NCBI RefSeq assembly: GCF_001426185.1
Contig: NZ_LMRP01000003.1
Span: 310,001 to 374,000, forward strand
Direction of reading: 5' to 3'
From: Rhodococcus sp. Leaf247
GTDB lineage: Bacteria; Actinomycetota; Actinomycetes; Mycobacteriales; Mycobacteriaceae
Length of the DNA: 64,000 bases
Below, one piece after another: positions 1-15,895 of this stretch. The number at the start of each line of letters is the position of its first letter. Position 1 is the stretch's first letter. Below the pieces are notes generated by a model. It was not told the DNA's origin, did not search any database, and saw nothing but the letters and a program-made list of their open reading frames with translations. The position numbers were made by a program, and so were the translations under genes.

Positions 1-213
1 GGTGTGCCGCTCTACGTCGAGCTCCCCGTCACCGTCGAGCTGATCGTGCAGCACACGGACCCGGGCCTGCAGGGCGACCGCTCCACGGGTGGCACCAAGC
101 CGGCCACGCTCGAGACCGGCGCGGAGATCAACGTCCCGCTGTTCATCAACACCGGCGACAAGCTGAAGGTCGACTCGCGTGACGGCAACTACCTCGGGCG
201 CGTGAATTCCTGA
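1..213 (+). CDS. efp: Elongation factor P, C-terminal part (5' end outside window)
   Basis: Translation factor that binds the ribosome between the P and E sites and relieves stalling at proline stretches. Only the last 70 codons are visible. They contain the central/C-terminal OB-fold signature of [13 protein letters not shown], then [20 protein letters not shown], then a terminal [20 protein letters not shown]. The lysine-bearing N-terminal domain lies off the window. The TGA stop is followed directly by the nusB GTG with no gap, so the two genes are almost certainly co-transcribed. Confidence 0.96.
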   Translation, partial: GVPLYVELPVTVELIVQHTDPGLQGDRSTGGTKPATLETGAEINVPLFINTGDKLKVDSRDGNYLGRVNS

Positions 214-798
214 GTGAGCGAGACTGCTGGTACTCCGGACCGGTCCGCGGGCGCGGGCAAGCCGGCGACGAAGAAACTTGGCGCGCGTCACAAGGCGCGT
301 AAGCGCGCCGTCGACTTCTTGTTCGAGGCCGAGGCGCGGGATCTCGATCCCGTGACTCTGGCGACCGAGCGGAGCGAGCTGTCCGCCCACGAGGAGACGG
401 TGGCCCCGGTCAACGCCTACACTACGACTCTGGTGACGGGTGTCGCGGAGAACCTGGACCGTGTCGACTCGGTGATCGGTGATCACCTGCATCAGTGGAC
501 TCTGGCGAGGCTTCCCGCCGTCGACCGCGCGATTCTGCGGGTCGCGGTGTGGGAGCTGCTCAACGCCACCGATGTGCCTCCGGTCGTGGCGGTGGACGAG
601 GCGGTCGAACTGGCCAAGCAGCTGTCCACCGACGATTCGCCGTCCTTCGTGAACGGTGTTCTGGGGCAGATCGTGCTGGTTGCTCCGCAGGTCCGTGCCG
701 CCGCCGCAGCCAGGCCCGCCTCCGAGCGGGCAGCCGTCACCACCGACGACGTGACGGATACCACCGACGACGACGCCCGGCCGAGCACCTCGAGCTGA
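214..798 (+). CDS. nusB: Transcription antitermination factor NusB
   Basis: RNA-binding factor that, with NusE (S10), recognises boxA and supports antitermination during rRNA transcription. The 194-residue product has a basic start ([20 protein letters not shown], the usual NusB opening RxxAxxxLF) and the family core [17 protein letters not shown] followed by [18 protein letters not shown] and FVNGVLG. The last ~35 residues are an acidic, low-complexity tail beyond the normal NusB fold. The GTG start abuts the efp stop. A 90-bp gap to pyrR holds a promoter and the PyrR leader, so the next operon can start independently. Confidence 0.96.
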   Translation: MSETAGTPDRSAGAGKPATKKLGARHKARKRAVDFLFEAEARDLDPVTLATERSELSAHEETVAPVNAYTTTLVTGVAENLDRVDSVIGDHLHQWTLARLPAVDRAILRVAVWELLNATDVPPVVAVDEAVELAKQLSTDDSPSFVNGVLGQIVLVAPQVRAAAAARPASERAAVTTDDVTDTTDDDARPSTSS

Positions 799-819
799 GT
801 CGAGGGCCGGTCGCATTGC

Positions 820-825
820 TATGCT
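820..825 (+). promoter_or_regulatory. Candidate -10 box of the pyr operon
   Basis: TATGCT matches the actinobacterial TANNNT -10 hexamer and lies 22 bp after the nusB stop. It predicts a transcript starting near 832, giving a leader of about 57 nt that just contains the PyrR-binding loop. No convincing -35 box was seen. Inferred from sequence only. Confidence 0.45.
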
Positions 826-837
826 GATCGCGCAAGA

Positions 838-876
838 TTTCCTTTAACGATCCGTCCAGTGAGGCGGAGAAGGAGG
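838..876 (+). promoter_or_regulatory. PyrR-binding RNA loop overlapping the pyrR ribosome binding site
   Basis: The leader contains TTTAACGATCC followed by GTCCAGTGAGGCGG and then AAGGAGG. The core TCCAGNGAGG is the conserved PyrR-binding loop. CCGTC (852-856) pairs with GGCGG (863-867) around the loop CAGTGA. The Shine-Dalgarno AGGAGG (871-876) follows within 4 nt of the stem. No terminator hairpin is present, so this looks like the mycobacterial arrangement in which UMP/UTP-bound PyrR represses translation, and not the Bacillus attenuation mechanism. Confidence 0.8.
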
Positions 877-888
877 TCACCCACTCTC

Positions 889-1455
889 GTGTCCTCAGAC
901 GAGCCAGGTACCCCACCCCAGCCCCGGGAACTGTTGTCGTCGGCAGACGTCGGCCGCACGGTCGCCCGGATGGCCCATCAGATCATCGAGAAGACCGCGT
1001 ACGGCTCGCCCGACGCCGCGCCTCTCGTGTTGATCGGCATTCCGACACGCGGATCAATTCTGGCCACGCGGTTGGCGGATCGGATCGAGGAGTTCTCCGG
1101 AACCCGTCCTCCGGTCGGATCCCTGGATATCACGCTCTACCGCGACGACCTGCGGAGCAAGCCGCACCGCGCCCTCGAGCGCACGTCCGTCCCCGATACG
1201 GGTGTCGACGGCGCCCTCGTCGTGATCGTCGACGACGTCCTCTTCTCGGGTCGCTCGGTCCGCGCCGCGCTGGACGCGCTCCGCGACCTCGGTCGTCCCC
1301 GCGCTGTCCAGTTGGCCGTGTTGATCGACCGTGGACACCGCGAGCTTCCGCTTCGGGCCGACTACGTCGGCAAGAACGTGCCGACGGCGCGCACCGAGGA
1401 TGTCTCGGTACTGCTCGACGAGCACGACGGCCGAGACGGGGTGCAGATCTCGTGA
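889..1455 (+). CDS. pyrR: Bifunctional pyrimidine operon regulator / uracil phosphoribosyltransferase PyrR
   Basis: Binds pyr mRNA when UMP or UTP is high, and has weak uracil phosphoribosyltransferase activity. The 188-residue product carries the PRPP-binding motif [14 protein letters not shown] at residues ~111-124, the early signature LIGIPTRG, and the family C-terminus [16 protein letters not shown]. The GTG at 889 is chosen because AGGAGG (871-876) precedes it and the family starts there; an upstream in-frame start at 859 would fall inside the regulatory loop. First gene of the UMP operon; its stop overlaps the pyrB start by 4 nt (GTGA). Confidence 0.96.
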   Translation: MSSDEPGTPPQPRELLSSADVGRTVARMAHQIIEKTAYGSPDAAPLVLIGIPTRGSILATRLADRIEEFSGTRPPVGSLDITLYRDDLRSKPHRALERTSVPDTGVDGALVVIVDDVLFSGRSVRAALDALRDLGRPRAVQLAVLIDRGHRELPLRADYVGKNVPTARTEDVSVLLDEHDGRDGVQIS

Positions 1456-2420
1456 CCACGAGGCACCTGTTGTCGACGATGGATCTGAGCCGCAGCGATG
1501 CGACCGACATCCTCGACGAGGCGGAGCGGTTCGAACAGGCACTGCTGGGACGCGACGTCCGCAAGCTGCCGACGTTGCGCGGCAAGACGGTGATGACCGT
1601 CTTCTACGAGAACTCGACACGCACACGCGTGTCCTTCGAGGTCGCGGGCAAGTGGATGAGTGCCGACGTCATCAACGTCAGCGCGAGCAGTTCGTCCGCG
1701 TCCAAGGGCGAATCCCTGCGGGACACGGCGTTGACGCTGCGCGCGGCGGGTGCGGATGCTCTGATCGTCCGCCATCCCGCGTCGGGTGCGGCGCATCGCA
1801 TCGCGCAATGGACCGCGCTTCCCGACGGTTCCGGACCGGCCGTGATCAACGCCGGTGACGGCACCCACGAACATCCGACGCAAGCACTGCTGGACGCGTT
1901 GACATTGCGTCAGCGCCTCGGCGGGATCGAGGGCCGTCGCATCGCGATCGTCGGCGACGTGCTGCACAGTCGCGTCGCACGGTCCAACGCCTTCCTGTTG
2001 GCGACGCTGGGCGCGGACGTCATCGTGGTCGCGCCGAGGACTCTGCTGCCGGTCGGCATCGAGACGTGGCCCGTGACGGTCGCGTCGTCACTCGACGCCG
2101 AACTGCCCGCCCTCGACGCCGTCATGATGCTGCGTGTCCAGGCCGAGCGGATGAACGGCGGTTTCTTCCCGTCGGCCCGCGAGTACTCCATCGGCTACGG
2201 GCTGTCCCAGAAGCGGTTCGACATGCTCCCGAGTCACGCGGTGGTGCTGCACCCGGGTCCGATGCTGCGCGGAATGGAGATCGGTTTCTCCGTCGCCGAC
2301 GCGCCGGAAACCGCTGTCCTCCAACAAGTCCAGAATGGAGTCCACGTGCGCATGGCCGTGCTGTTCCGTCTCCTCATCGGGTCCGACGTCTCGGGCACGA
2401 CCGCATCGGGGGTGTCGTGA
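1452..2420 (+). CDS. pyrB: Aspartate carbamoyltransferase catalytic chain
   Basis: Joins carbamoyl phosphate and aspartate to N-carbamoyl-aspartate, the committed step of pyrimidine synthesis. The 322-residue length is normal. Visible motifs: the carbamoyl-phosphate loop [13 protein letters not shown] near residues 50-62, the second-domain [10 protein letters not shown] near 141-150, and the C-terminal [11 protein letters not shown]. No pyrI regulatory-chain gene is nearby, as expected for actinobacteria, where PyrB often works next to PyrC. Start GTG 1452 overlaps pyrR by 4 nt; the stop shares one base with the pyrC ATG (TGATG). Confidence 0.97.
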   Translation: MTTRHLLSTMDLSRSDATDILDEAERFEQALLGRDVRKLPTLRGKTVMTVFYENSTRTRVSFEVAGKWMSADVINVSASSSSASKGESLRDTALTLRAAGADALIVRHPASGAAHRIAQWTALPDGSGPAVINAGDGTHEHPTQALLDALTLRQRLGGIEGRRIAIVGDVLHSRVARSNAFLLATLGADVIVVAPRTLLPVGIETWPVTVASSLDAELPALDAVMMLRVQAERMNGGFFPSAREYSIGYGLSQKRFDMLPSHAVVLHPGPMLRGMEIGFSVADAPETAVLQQVQNGVHVRMAVLFRLLIGSDVSGTTASGVS

Positions 2421-3736
2421 TGAGCGGCTCCGTGATCATCCGGGACGTGCGACCGTACGGCCAGGGCGAGCCGGTCGACGTGCTCATCACCGACGGAATC
2501 GTCGACGCCATCGGTGCCGACCTGTCCGCACCCGACGACGCCGAGGTGGTCGAGGGCGGTGGGGGAGTTCTCCTGCCGGGCTTCGTCGACCTGCATACGC
2601 ACGTCCGTGAACCGGGACGCGAGGACACCGAGACGATCGAGACCGGTTCCGCGGCAGCAGCACTCGGCGGATACACCGCCATCTTCGCGATGGCGAACAC
2701 GTCGCCGGTAGCGGATTCGGTCGTCGTCACCGACCACGTGTGGCGACGCGGACAGGAAGTCGGCCTCGTCGACGTGCACCCCGTCGGTGCCGTGACGGTA
2801 GGTCTGAAAGGCACCGCCCTCGCGGAGATGGCGACCATGAACGCCGGGGTCGGCGCCGTGCGGATGTTCTCCGACGACGGGCACTGCGTCGCGGATCCGC
2901 TGCTCATGCGGCGTGCGCTCGAGTACTCGGCCGGCCTTGGCGTGCTCATCGCGCAGCATGCGGAGGAACCTCGACTCACCGAAGGCGCTGTCGCACACGA
3001 GGGTCCGACTGCCGCGCGGCTGGGGCTGGCCGGGTGGCCTCGTTCGGCGGAGGAATCCATCGTCGCGCGCGACGCCATCCTGGCTCGTGATGCGCGAGCG
3101 CGCGTCCACATCTGCCACGCGTCCACCGCCGGCACCGTCGAACTTCTCGACTGGGCGAAGAAGCAGGGAATCTCGATCACCGCCGAGGTCACCCCGCATC
3201 ACCTGTTCCTCGACGACTCCCGCCTCGAGACGTACGACGCGGTGAACAAGGTGAACCCCCCACTGCGCGAGAGCAGCGATGTCGACGCGCTGCGCAGGGC
3301 CTTGGCCTCGGGCGTCGTCGACTGCGTCGCCACGGACCATGCGCCGCATGCGGAGCAGGACAAGTGCTGCGAATTCTCGCAGGCGCGTCCGGGCATGCTC
3401 GGACTCGAGACGGCGTTGTCCATCGTGGCATCGACGATGGTCGAGACCGGTCTGCTCGACTGGCGCGGCGTCGCGAGGGTCATGAGCGAGCGTCCCGCGG
3501 AGATCGTGGGACTGACCGATCAGGGCCGGCCCATCGCCGTGGGGGAGCCGGCCAACCTGACCGTCGTCGATCCCGACGTCCGGTGGACGGTCGACTCGCG
3601 CGCCCTGGCGTCGTTGTCGTCGAACACCCCGTTCGAGGCACTCGAACTGCCTGCCAAGGTCACCGCAACCCTGTTGCGTGGCCGCATCACCAGCCGCGAC
3701 GGTGTCGCCGCTGCTCCTTCAGGAGGCGCGAACTAG
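2420..3736 (+). CDS. pyrC: Dihydroorotase
   Basis: Zinc amidohydrolase that cyclises carbamoyl-aspartate to dihydroorotate. 438 residues, class I (long) type. The metal-binding [10 protein letters not shown] lies at residues ~56-65, with HICHAST in mid-protein, EVTPHHLFL following, and VATDHAPH near residue 304 supplying the catalytic Asp. ATG 2420 is preferred over GTG 2417 because it gives the overlapping stop-start TGATG with pyrB; both are in frame. The next gene starts directly after the TAG stop. Confidence 0.96.
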   Translation: MSGSVIIRDVRPYGQGEPVDVLITDGIVDAIGADLSAPDDAEVVEGGGGVLLPGFVDLHTHVREPGREDTETIETGSAAAALGGYTAIFAMANTSPVADSVVVTDHVWRRGQEVGLVDVHPVGAVTVGLKGTALAEMATMNAGVGAVRMFSDDGHCVADPLLMRRALEYSAGLGVLIAQHAEEPRLTEGAVAHEGPTAARLGLAGWPRSAEESIVARDAILARDARARVHICHASTAGTVELLDWAKKQGISITAEVTPHHLFLDDSRLETYDAVNKVNPPLRESSDVDALRRALASGVVDCVATDHAPHAEQDKCCEFSQARPGMLGLETALSIVASTMVETGLLDWRGVARVMSERPAEIVGLTDQGRPIAVGEPANLTVVDPDVRWTVDSRALASLSSNTPFEALELPAKVTATLLRGRITSRDGVAAAPSGGAN

Positions 3737-4249
3737 ATGGACAGAGTGTTGCTGGTCGCCGGATTCCTGGTGTTCTGGGCCGCGATGATCGCCCTCATCC
3801 TGTGGGGGTGGAGAAACCGCCAGAAGCGTCAGAGCGACGCGATCGGTGAGCTTCCGAGCGCACCGGACGCCCTCGGCGACGTTCGCGTGGCGTCCTGCAC
3901 CGGCCTCTACGTCGGCTCGACGCTGGCTCCGAGCTGGCAGAACCGCATCGCTGTCGGTGACATCGGCCATCGCGCCACCGGAACCCTCACGCGGTACGAG
4001 ACGGGCATCCTCCTCGAACGTCACGGGGAGACCGACATCTGGATGCCGCAGGACGCCCTGCGGGCGATACGCACCGAGCGCGGGCTGGCCGGGAAGGTCA
4101 TGACCAAGGACGGCCTGCTGGTCGTGCGATGGGAACTGCCCACCGGCACCGAGATCGACACCGGCTTCCGAGCCGACGACAAATCCGTCTACCCCGACTG
4201 GGTCGACGACACCACTTTCAGCAGCGAAGACGAGAAGGAGACCGCGTGA
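3737..4249 (+). CDS. Conserved membrane-anchored protein of the pyr operon (Rv1382-like), unknown function
   Basis: 170 residues: one N-terminal hydrophobic helix (residues ~4-22, LLVAGFLVFWAAMIALILWG), a short basic stretch (RNRQKRQ), then a soluble, beta-rich domain without a motif I recognise. The charge pattern suggests the C-terminal domain is cytoplasmic. The position between pyrC and carA matches the conserved small 'export or membrane protein' gene of mycobacteria. ATG follows the pyrC stop with zero gap, and its own stop overlaps carA by 4 nt, so it is translated with the pathway enzymes. No function is established; a role in anchoring or modulating the enzymes would be speculation. 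Confidence 0.88.
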   Translation: MDRVLLVAGFLVFWAAMIALILWGWRNRQKRQSDAIGELPSAPDALGDVRVASCTGLYVGSTLAPSWQNRIAVGDIGHRATGTLTRYETGILLERHGETDIWMPQDALRAIRTERGLAGKVMTKDGLLVVRWELPTGTEIDTGFRADDKSVYPDWVDDTTFSSEDEKETA

Positions 4250-5399
4250 GCACTCAGGACGCTGCGGCATTGGTCCTCGAGGACGGGCGGGTCTTCCGCG
4301 GAACCGCGTTCGGGTCCCGGGGTTCCACCCTGGGCGAGGCCGTGTTCTGCACCGGGATGACCGGCTACCAGGAGACACTGACCGACCCCAGCTACCACCG
4401 GCAGATCGTCGTGGCCACCGCGCCGCAGATCGGCAACACGGGGTGGAACGGCGAGGACAACGAGTCCGTCGGACCGACAGGAGAGGCCGACGACTCGAAG
4501 ATCTGGGTCGCCGGATTCGCGATCCGGGACGTCAGTCGACGCAGCTCGAGCTGGCGGTCCAGCGGAACCCTCGGCGACGAGATGGAGCGACAGAACGTCG
4601 TCGGCATCGCCGAGATCGACACCCGCGCCGTGGTGCGCCATCTCCGCACCCGCGGGTCGATGAAAGCGGGCATCTTCTCCGGTGACGCCCTCACCGACGT
4701 CGACTCCCTCGTCGCGACGGTGCGCGACCAGCCGAGCATGGCGGGCGCCGACCTCGCCGGCGAGGTCAGTACCGACACCGGGTACACCGTCGAGCCGGTG
4801 GGCGAGGCGCGCTACTCCGTCGTCGCCGTCGACCTCGGCATCAAGTCCAACACCCCCAGAATGTTCGCCCAGCGCGGTATCCGTGTGCACGTCGTTCCGG
4901 CGTACGCCGACATCGATCGGGTGCGCGCGCTCGGTGCGGACGGGGTGTTCCTGTCCAACGGGCCGGGTGACCCCGCGACCGCCGACTCCGTCGTGCGGCT
5001 CACCGAGCAGGTGCTGGGAGACGGAACACCGCTGTTCGGTATCTGCTTCGGCAACCAGATCCTCGGTCGCGCCCTCGGCCGCAGCACCTACAAGATGACC
5101 TTCGGACACCGCGGCATGAACATCCCGGTGATCGAACACGGCACCGGCCGCATCTCGATCACCGCGCAGAACCACGGCTTCGCGCTCGAAGGCGAGGCAG
5201 GGGAGGAGTTCGACACCCCGTTCGGACGCGCCGTGGTCAGCCACACGTGCGCCAACGACGGCGTCGTCGAAGGTGTCCGCCTGCTCGACGACTCGGCCTT
5301 CTCGGTGCAGTACCACCCCGAGGCCGCGGCCGGTCCGCACGACGCCGAGTACCTCTTCGACCGTTTCCTGCAGCTCCTCGACAAGAAAGCCGGCCAGTA

Positions 5400-5400
<1 letters not shown>
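4246..5400 (+). CDS. carA: Carbamoyl-phosphate synthase small (glutaminase) subunit
   Basis: Hydrolyses glutamine and channels ammonia to CarB. 384 residues. The N-terminal CPSase domain starts [16 protein letters not shown] and includes the family motif [20 protein letters not shown]. The C-terminal class I amidotransferase domain has the nucleophile Cys in LFGICFGNQ (near residue 267; many homologues read GICLGHQ) and the His-Glu pair in [12 protein letters not shown] 4246 overlaps the preceding gene by 4 nt. The TAA stop shares its last base with the carB ATG. Confidence 0.97.
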
Positions 5401-8800
<3,400 letters not shown>

Positions 8801-8804
<4 letters not shown>

Positions 8805-9646
8805 CTCCGGCGACGCCCGTCGGCGGCGTCTGGCGTTCGCGTCTGACGGCCGCCGTCCGGGCGCGAGGCCGACTGTGCGTCGGCATCGATCCGCACGCAG
8901 CGATGCTCGACTCGTGGGGTCTCGACGACTCGGTCGACGGGCTCGAGCGATTCTCACGGATCTGCGTGGAGGCGTTCGCCGACGACATCGGCGTCGTCAA
9001 GCCGCAGGTGGCGTTCTTCGAGCGGTTCGGGTCCGGCGGATTCGCCGTACTCGAGCGCACGATCGCCGATCTGCGCTCGGCGGGTGTGCTGGTGATCGCC
9101 GACGCCAAGCGCGGCGACATCGGCAGTACCTCCGAGGCATACGCGCGGGCATGGCTCGAACCGTCGTCACCTCTCGCGTCGGACGCAGTCACGGTCTCGC
9201 CCTACCTCGGGGTCGGTGCGCTGTCCCCGTTCGTGGAGCAGGCTGCTGAGCACGGCTGCGGGCTGTTCGTGCTCGCGCGGACGTCCAATCCCGACGGCGC
9301 GGGCCTGCAACGGGCCGTCACGGACGGCGGAGCCAGCGTCGGGCAGTCCGTCGTGGACGAGGCCGTGGTGGTGAACACCCGCCTGAACGACGACGTCATG
9401 GGCCTCGTGGTCGGCGCGACACGCGGACACGGGCTCGATCTCGAGAATTTTTCGGGGCCGATTCTGGCGCCGGGTCTCGGCGCCCAGGGGGCGACGGCGG
9501 CGGAATTGCCGGGCTTGTTCGGCGGATCGTCAGAGTTGTTGTTGCCCAACTCTTCCCGCGACGTGCTTCGGCACGGACCCGACGTCGCGGAATTGCGGGA
9601 CGCGGCGAGACGGGTGCGCGAGCAGGTCGAGGACGCGCTCGCCTAG
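8801..9646 (+). CDS. pyrF: Orotidine 5'-phosphate decarboxylase (type 2)
   Basis: Last step of UMP synthesis. 281 residues, the longer type 2 form found in actinobacteria. The catalytic motif [13 protein letters not shown] lies near residues 98-110. The substrate-binding [12 protein letters not shown] precedes it and the C-terminal phosphate-binding stretch is [12 protein letters not shown] 8801 overlaps the carB stop (GTGA). The dihydroorotate dehydrogenase gene (pyrD) is not in this window. The 183-bp gap that follows separates the pyr operon from mihF. Confidence 0.96.
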
Positions 9647-9829
9647 CCCACCGCCGGACCGACACGGCCGCGGGGGGCGGGTTCGCAATCGGCGCCCTCC
9701 GACGGGTACGGTCGCTATCGCCGCTGGTCAATCCGGTGGCAGTGACTGGATCCACCAGAACAAGTGATGCATGCCACACCGTGGCGCAGCACGAACGCAC
9801 AAGAGATTCACCGACGAGACGGAGGAACC

Positions 9830-10150
9830 GTGGCCCTTCCCCAGTTGACCGACGAGCAGCGCGCTGCTGCTTTGCAGAAGGCGGCAGCTGCACGTCGTGC
9901 CAGGGCTGAGCTCAAGGAGCGCCTCAAGCGCGGCGGCACCGACCTGAAGCAGGTACTCAAGGATGCCGAGACGGACGAGATTCTCGGCAAGATGAAGGTG
10001 TCCGCACTGCTCGAGGCCCTGCCGAAGGTTGGCAAGGTCAAGGCTCAGGAGATCATGACCGAGCTCGAGATCGCGCCGACGCGCCGCCTGCGTGGCTTGG
10101 GCGACCGTCAGCGCAAGGCGCTTCTCGCCAGGTTCGATTTCGAAGCCTGA
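9830..10150 (+). CDS. mihF: Integration host factor, actinobacterial type (mIHF)
   Basis: Nucleoid-associated protein that bends DNA; essential in mycobacteria and unrelated in sequence to E. coli IHF. The 106-residue product starts [20 protein letters not shown] and has the helix-two-turn-helix core [19 protein letters not shown], followed by [21 protein letters not shown] 9830 is chosen because GGAGGA (9821-9826) precedes it and conservation begins there; an in-frame ATG-like extension to 9764 is poorly coding. gmk follows 8 nt downstream, the usual order. Confidence 0.95.
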   Translation: MALPQLTDEQRAAALQKAAAARRARAELKERLKRGGTDLKQVLKDAETDEILGKMKVSALLEALPKVGKVKAQEIMTELEIAPTRRLRGLGDRQRKALLARFDFEA

Positions 10151-10158
10151 CGAGGACC

Positions 10159-12474
<2,316 letters not shown>

Positions 12475-12583
12475 CCCGCACCGCCCGAGACGTCGGTGGG
12501 CCCCGCTATCGTCGACAATCAGCTCGGGGAGCCGTTCGATCATGTCGACACACTCAGTCATGCGTGTACGAGAGGAAACATCT

Positions 12584-13798
12584 GTGAGCACGTCCGCAAG
12601 TCGGCTTTTCACCAGCGAATCGGTCACCGAGGGGCATCCGGACAAGATCTGTGACGCCATCAGCGATTCGATTCTCGACGCGCTCCTGACCGAAGATCCG
12701 CGCGCACGCGTCGCCGTCGAGACACTGGTCACCACCGGCCAGGTCCACGTCGCCGGCGAGGTCAACACCACGGCATACGCCGACATCCCGCACATCGTGC
12801 GCGAGAAGGTCCTCGAGATCGGCTACGACTCGTCGGCCAAGGGCTTCGACGGCAACTCCTGCGGCGTCAACGTCGCCATCGGAGCACAGTCGCCCGAAAT
12901 CGCTCAGGGCGTCGACAATTCGCACGAGTCGCGCGTCGAAGGTCTGACCGACGACGAGATCGACCGTCAGGGCGCCGGTGACCAGGGCCTGATGTTCGGC
13001 TACGCCATCAAGGACACGCCGGAGCTCATGCCTCTGCCGATCGCGTTGGCGCACAGGCTGTCCCGTCGGCTCACCGAGGTGCGCAAGACAGAGGTGCTGC
13101 CGTACCTGCGTCCGGACGGCAAGACTCAGGTCACCATCGAGTACGAGGGCAACAAGGCAGTCCGCCTCGACACCGTCGTCATCTCCACCCAGCATGCTGC
13201 CGACATCGACCTCGACAACATGCTGACTCCCGACATCCGTCGGCACGTCCTCGAGTCGGTGCTGTCCGAGCTCTCCCACGATTCGCTGGACACCTCGTCG
13301 GTGCGGTTGCTCGTCAACCCCACGGGCAAGTTCGTTCTCGGTGGACCGATGGGCGACGCGGGCCTGACCGGCCGCAAGATCATCGTCGACACCTACGGTG
13401 GCTGGGCCCGCCACGGCGGCGGCGCGTTCTCGGGCAAGGATCCGTCGAAGGTCGACCGCAGTGCCGCGTACGCGATGCGGTGGGTCGCCAAGAACGTGGT
13501 GGCCGCAGATCTGGCCGAGCGCGTCGAGGTCCAGGTCGCCTACGCCATCGGCAAGGCAGCGCCGGTCGGCCTGTTCGTCGAGACCTTCGGCTCGGAGAAC
13601 GTCGACCCCGTGAAGATTCAATCGGCCATCAACGACGTCTTCGACCTGCGTCCGGGCGCGATCATCCGTGACCTGGACCTGTTGCGTCCGATCTACGCGC
13701 AGACCGCCGCGTACGGCCACTTCGGCCGCACCGACATCGATCTGCCGTGGGAGAACACCGACCGCGCGGACAAGCTGAGGTCCGCCGCCGGCCTGTGA
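12584..13798 (+). CDS. metK: S-adenosylmethionine synthase
   Basis: Makes SAM from methionine and ATP. 404 residues, as in mycobacteria. Signature motifs: [20 protein letters not shown] at the N-terminus, [12 protein letters not shown] in mid-protein (the hexapeptide), and [21 protein letters not shown] 12584 is preferred: AGAGGA (12571-12576) is well placed and the conserved sequence begins soon after. In-frame ATGs at 12542 and 12560 would add a nonconserved leader. No SAM riboswitch was found in the 109-bp upstream gap. Confidence 0.96.
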   Translation: MSTSASRLFTSESVTEGHPDKICDAISDSILDALLTEDPRARVAVETLVTTGQVHVAGEVNTTAYADIPHIVREKVLEIGYDSSAKGFDGNSCGVNVAIGAQSPEIAQGVDNSHESRVEGLTDDEIDRQGAGDQGLMFGYAIKDTPELMPLPIALAHRLSRRLTEVRKTEVLPYLRPDGKTQVTIEYEGNKAVRLDTVVISTQHAADIDLDNMLTPDIRRHVLESVLSELSHDSLDTSSVRLLVNPTGKFVLGGPMGDAGLTGRKIIVDTYGGWARHGGGAFSGKDPSKVDRSAAYAMRWVAKNVVAADLAERVEVQVAYAIGKAAPVGLFVETFGSENVDPVKIQSAINDVFDLRPGAIIRDLDLLRPIYAQTAAYGHFGRTDIDLPWENTDRADKLRSAAGL

Positions 13799-13853
13799 GC
13801 CGAGTCCGGTCGATTCCACGAGGAGTGTTCGAGAGCTGAGGGGGTCGGGGTCG

Positions 13854-15890
13854 GTGAGTGCAGCCGCCGCGGGTGGTGTGCGCGCACCGGCCCCGTCCGC
13901 ACCGGTGGCGCGGGTGCTTCCGATGCTCGCGCTGTCCCACCTCGATCGCGACTTCGACTACCTTGTCCCCGCCGACCTGGACGAGGTGGCGCAGCCCGGC
14001 GTCAGAGTGCGTGTCCGTTTCGCGGGTCGGCTCGTCGACGGGTTCCTGCTCGAACGAATGGATGCCAGCGAGCATCCTGGCAAACTCGGGTTCCTCGACA
14101 AAGTGGTGTCCGCGGAACCCGTTCTGAACGACGAGTTGCTCGGTCTCACCGAGGCCGTGGCGGCGCGGTATGCCGGAACGCGCTCGGACGTCCTGCGTCT
14201 GGCGATTCCTCCACGGCATGCTCGCGTCGAGAACGAGATGGTCTCGCAGGGCGTCCACGCGACGCCGAGCCTGCGTCGCGACGCGTGGAGCGCCTACCGG
14301 CACGGCGGCGAGTTCCTCGACGCGCTCGCCGACGACCGAGCGCCCCGAGCGGTGTGGCAGGCACTGCCGGGGGAGGACTGGCCCGCCCGGTTGGCCGATC
14401 TTGCGGCGGTCACCGCATCCGTCGGCCGCAGCGCGATCGTCGTGGTGCCGGACCAACGCGACCTCGACCGCGTCGATGCTGCGTGCCGTGCTGTCCTCGA
14501 CGACTCCTCCGTGGTGGCACTCGCGGCCGGTCTCGGGCCGGCCGAACGCTACCGACGCTGGCTGGCCGCCTCACGCGGAAGCGCGCGCGTGGTTCTGGGT
14601 ACGCGCAGCGCGGTCTTCGCGCCGGTACGTGATCCTGGCCTCGTCGTCGTGTGGGACGACGGAGACGATTCGCTGTCCGAGCCACGCGCTCCCTACCCCC
14701 ATGCTCGGGAGGTGGCGCTTCTGCGTGCTCACCGCAGTCGCTGCGCTGCCGTCGTCGGCGGAATCTCGCGCACCGCGGAAGCCCAGGCGTTGGTCGACAC
14801 CGGGTGGGCACACGATCTGATCGCGACTCGCGACACGGTACGCGCGCGGGTTCCGCGCATCGTGGCGCTGGCGGACAGTGATCACGCACTCGCGCGGGAC
14901 CCCGGCGCACGGGCGGCCCGACTACCGGCCATCGCCTTCGCCGCAGCCCGAGCATCCTTGACGGCCGGACATCCGGTACTCGTACAGGTTCCACGGCGCG
15001 GATACGTTCCGTCCCTGGCATGCAGCAAGTGTCGAACCCCGGCTCGCTGCCGTCGGTGCCACGGACCGCTGGCGCTCCCGTCGGCAGCCGGTGCCGACGG
15101 CGCGGGCAGCCCGACCTGCAAGTGGTGTGGCACGGCCGATCCCGCCTATTCGTGCCCCACCTGCGGGTCCCGCGCCCTGCGTGCCGTCGTCGTCGGCGCC
15201 GGACGTACCGCGGAGGAACTGGGTCGCGCGTTCAGCGGGGTCACCGTGCGGCAGTCCGGCGGCTCCGCGGTGTTGGACACCGTGCCCGCCGGTCCCGCCA
15301 TCGTCGTGTCCACCGTCGGCGCCGAACCCGTCGCCGACGGCGGCTACGGAGCAGCACTGTTGCTCGACGGGTGGGCCCTGCTCGGCCGAGCCGATCTGCG
15401 TGCCACGGAACAGACTCTGCGTCGCTGGATGGGCGCGGCCGCTCTGGTCCGACCGTCGTCGGACGGCGGGGAAGTCGTCGTGGTCGCCGACTCGTCGCTA
15501 GCCACCGTCCAGGCCTTGGTCAGGTGGGATCCGGTCGGACATGCTCAGGTCGAACTGGCCGAACGCACCGAGGTCGGATTCCCGCCCGCCGTGCACATCG
15601 CCGCGGTGGACGGAACGTCGGAAGCGCTGCATGCGCTGCTCGACTCCGCCCGGCTGCCGGACGACGCCGTGACCCTGGGCCCGGTGGATCTCCCTCCGGG
15701 CGAACGACTGCCGTTCGGTAGCGAGGTGGATGCGGACTCGTCGGCGGCCATCGAACGGATGCTGGTGCGGGTACCTCGGGGTTCGGGTGGGGCACTGTCG
15801 CGCTCGCTCGGCGAAGCGCGCGCTGTGGTGGGCGCGAAGAAGACGGCGTCGGCGCTGCGAATCCAGGTCGATCCGCTCCGCATAGGGTGA
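13854..15890 (+). CDS. priA: PriA-type primosomal protein N', helicase motifs degenerate
   Basis: Replication-restart protein. 678 residues: N-terminal 3' DNA-end-binding domain ([15 protein letters not shown]), a helicase-like middle, and a zinc region (residues ~389-448) with four CxxC pairs: CSKC, CRRC, CKWC and CPTC. The Walker A loop expected after the winged-helix part is absent (the region reads [19 protein letters not shown]) and the DEEH box is replaced by WDDGDDS. Actinobacterial PriA is generally regarded as helicase-dead, so this is a family trait and not damage. Followed by fmt and rsmB. Confidence 0.92.
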   Translation: MSAAAAGGVRAPAPSAPVARVLPMLALSHLDRDFDYLVPADLDEVAQPGVRVRVRFAGRLVDGFLLERMDASEHPGKLGFLDKVVSAEPVLNDELLGLTEAVAARYAGTRSDVLRLAIPPRHARVENEMVSQGVHATPSLRRDAWSAYRHGGEFLDALADDRAPRAVWQALPGEDWPARLADLAAVTASVGRSAIVVVPDQRDLDRVDAACRAVLDDSSVVALAAGLGPAERYRRWLAASRGSARVVLGTRSAVFAPVRDPGLVVVWDDGDDSLSEPRAPYPHAREVALLRAHRSRCAAVVGGISRTAEAQALVDTGWAHDLIATRDTVRARVPRIVALADSDHALARDPGARAARLPAIAFAAARASLTAGHPVLVQVPRRGYVPSLACSKCRTPARCRRCHGPLALPSAAGADGAGSPTCKWCGTADPAYSCPTCGSRALRAVVVGAGRTAEELGRAFSGVTVRQSGGSAVLDTVPAGPAIVVSTVGAEPVADGGYGAALLLDGWALLGRADLRATEQTLRRWMGAAALVRPSSDGGEVVVVADSSLATVQALVRWDPVGHAQVELAERTEVGFPPAVHIAAVDGTSEALHALLDSARLPDDAVTLGPVDLPPGERLPFGSEVDADSSAAIERMLVRVPRGSGGALSRSLGEARAVVGAKKTASALRIQVDPLRIG

Positions 15891-15895
15891 ACGGC

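Noticed and set aside
799-888. Bacillus-type PyrR attenuator (terminator/antiterminator)
   Set aside because: The leader is too short and lacks a terminator hairpin; the loop is next to the ribosome binding site instead.
12475-12583. SAM riboswitch ahead of metK
   Set aside because: No SAM-I/II/IV core was recognisable in the 109-bp gap.
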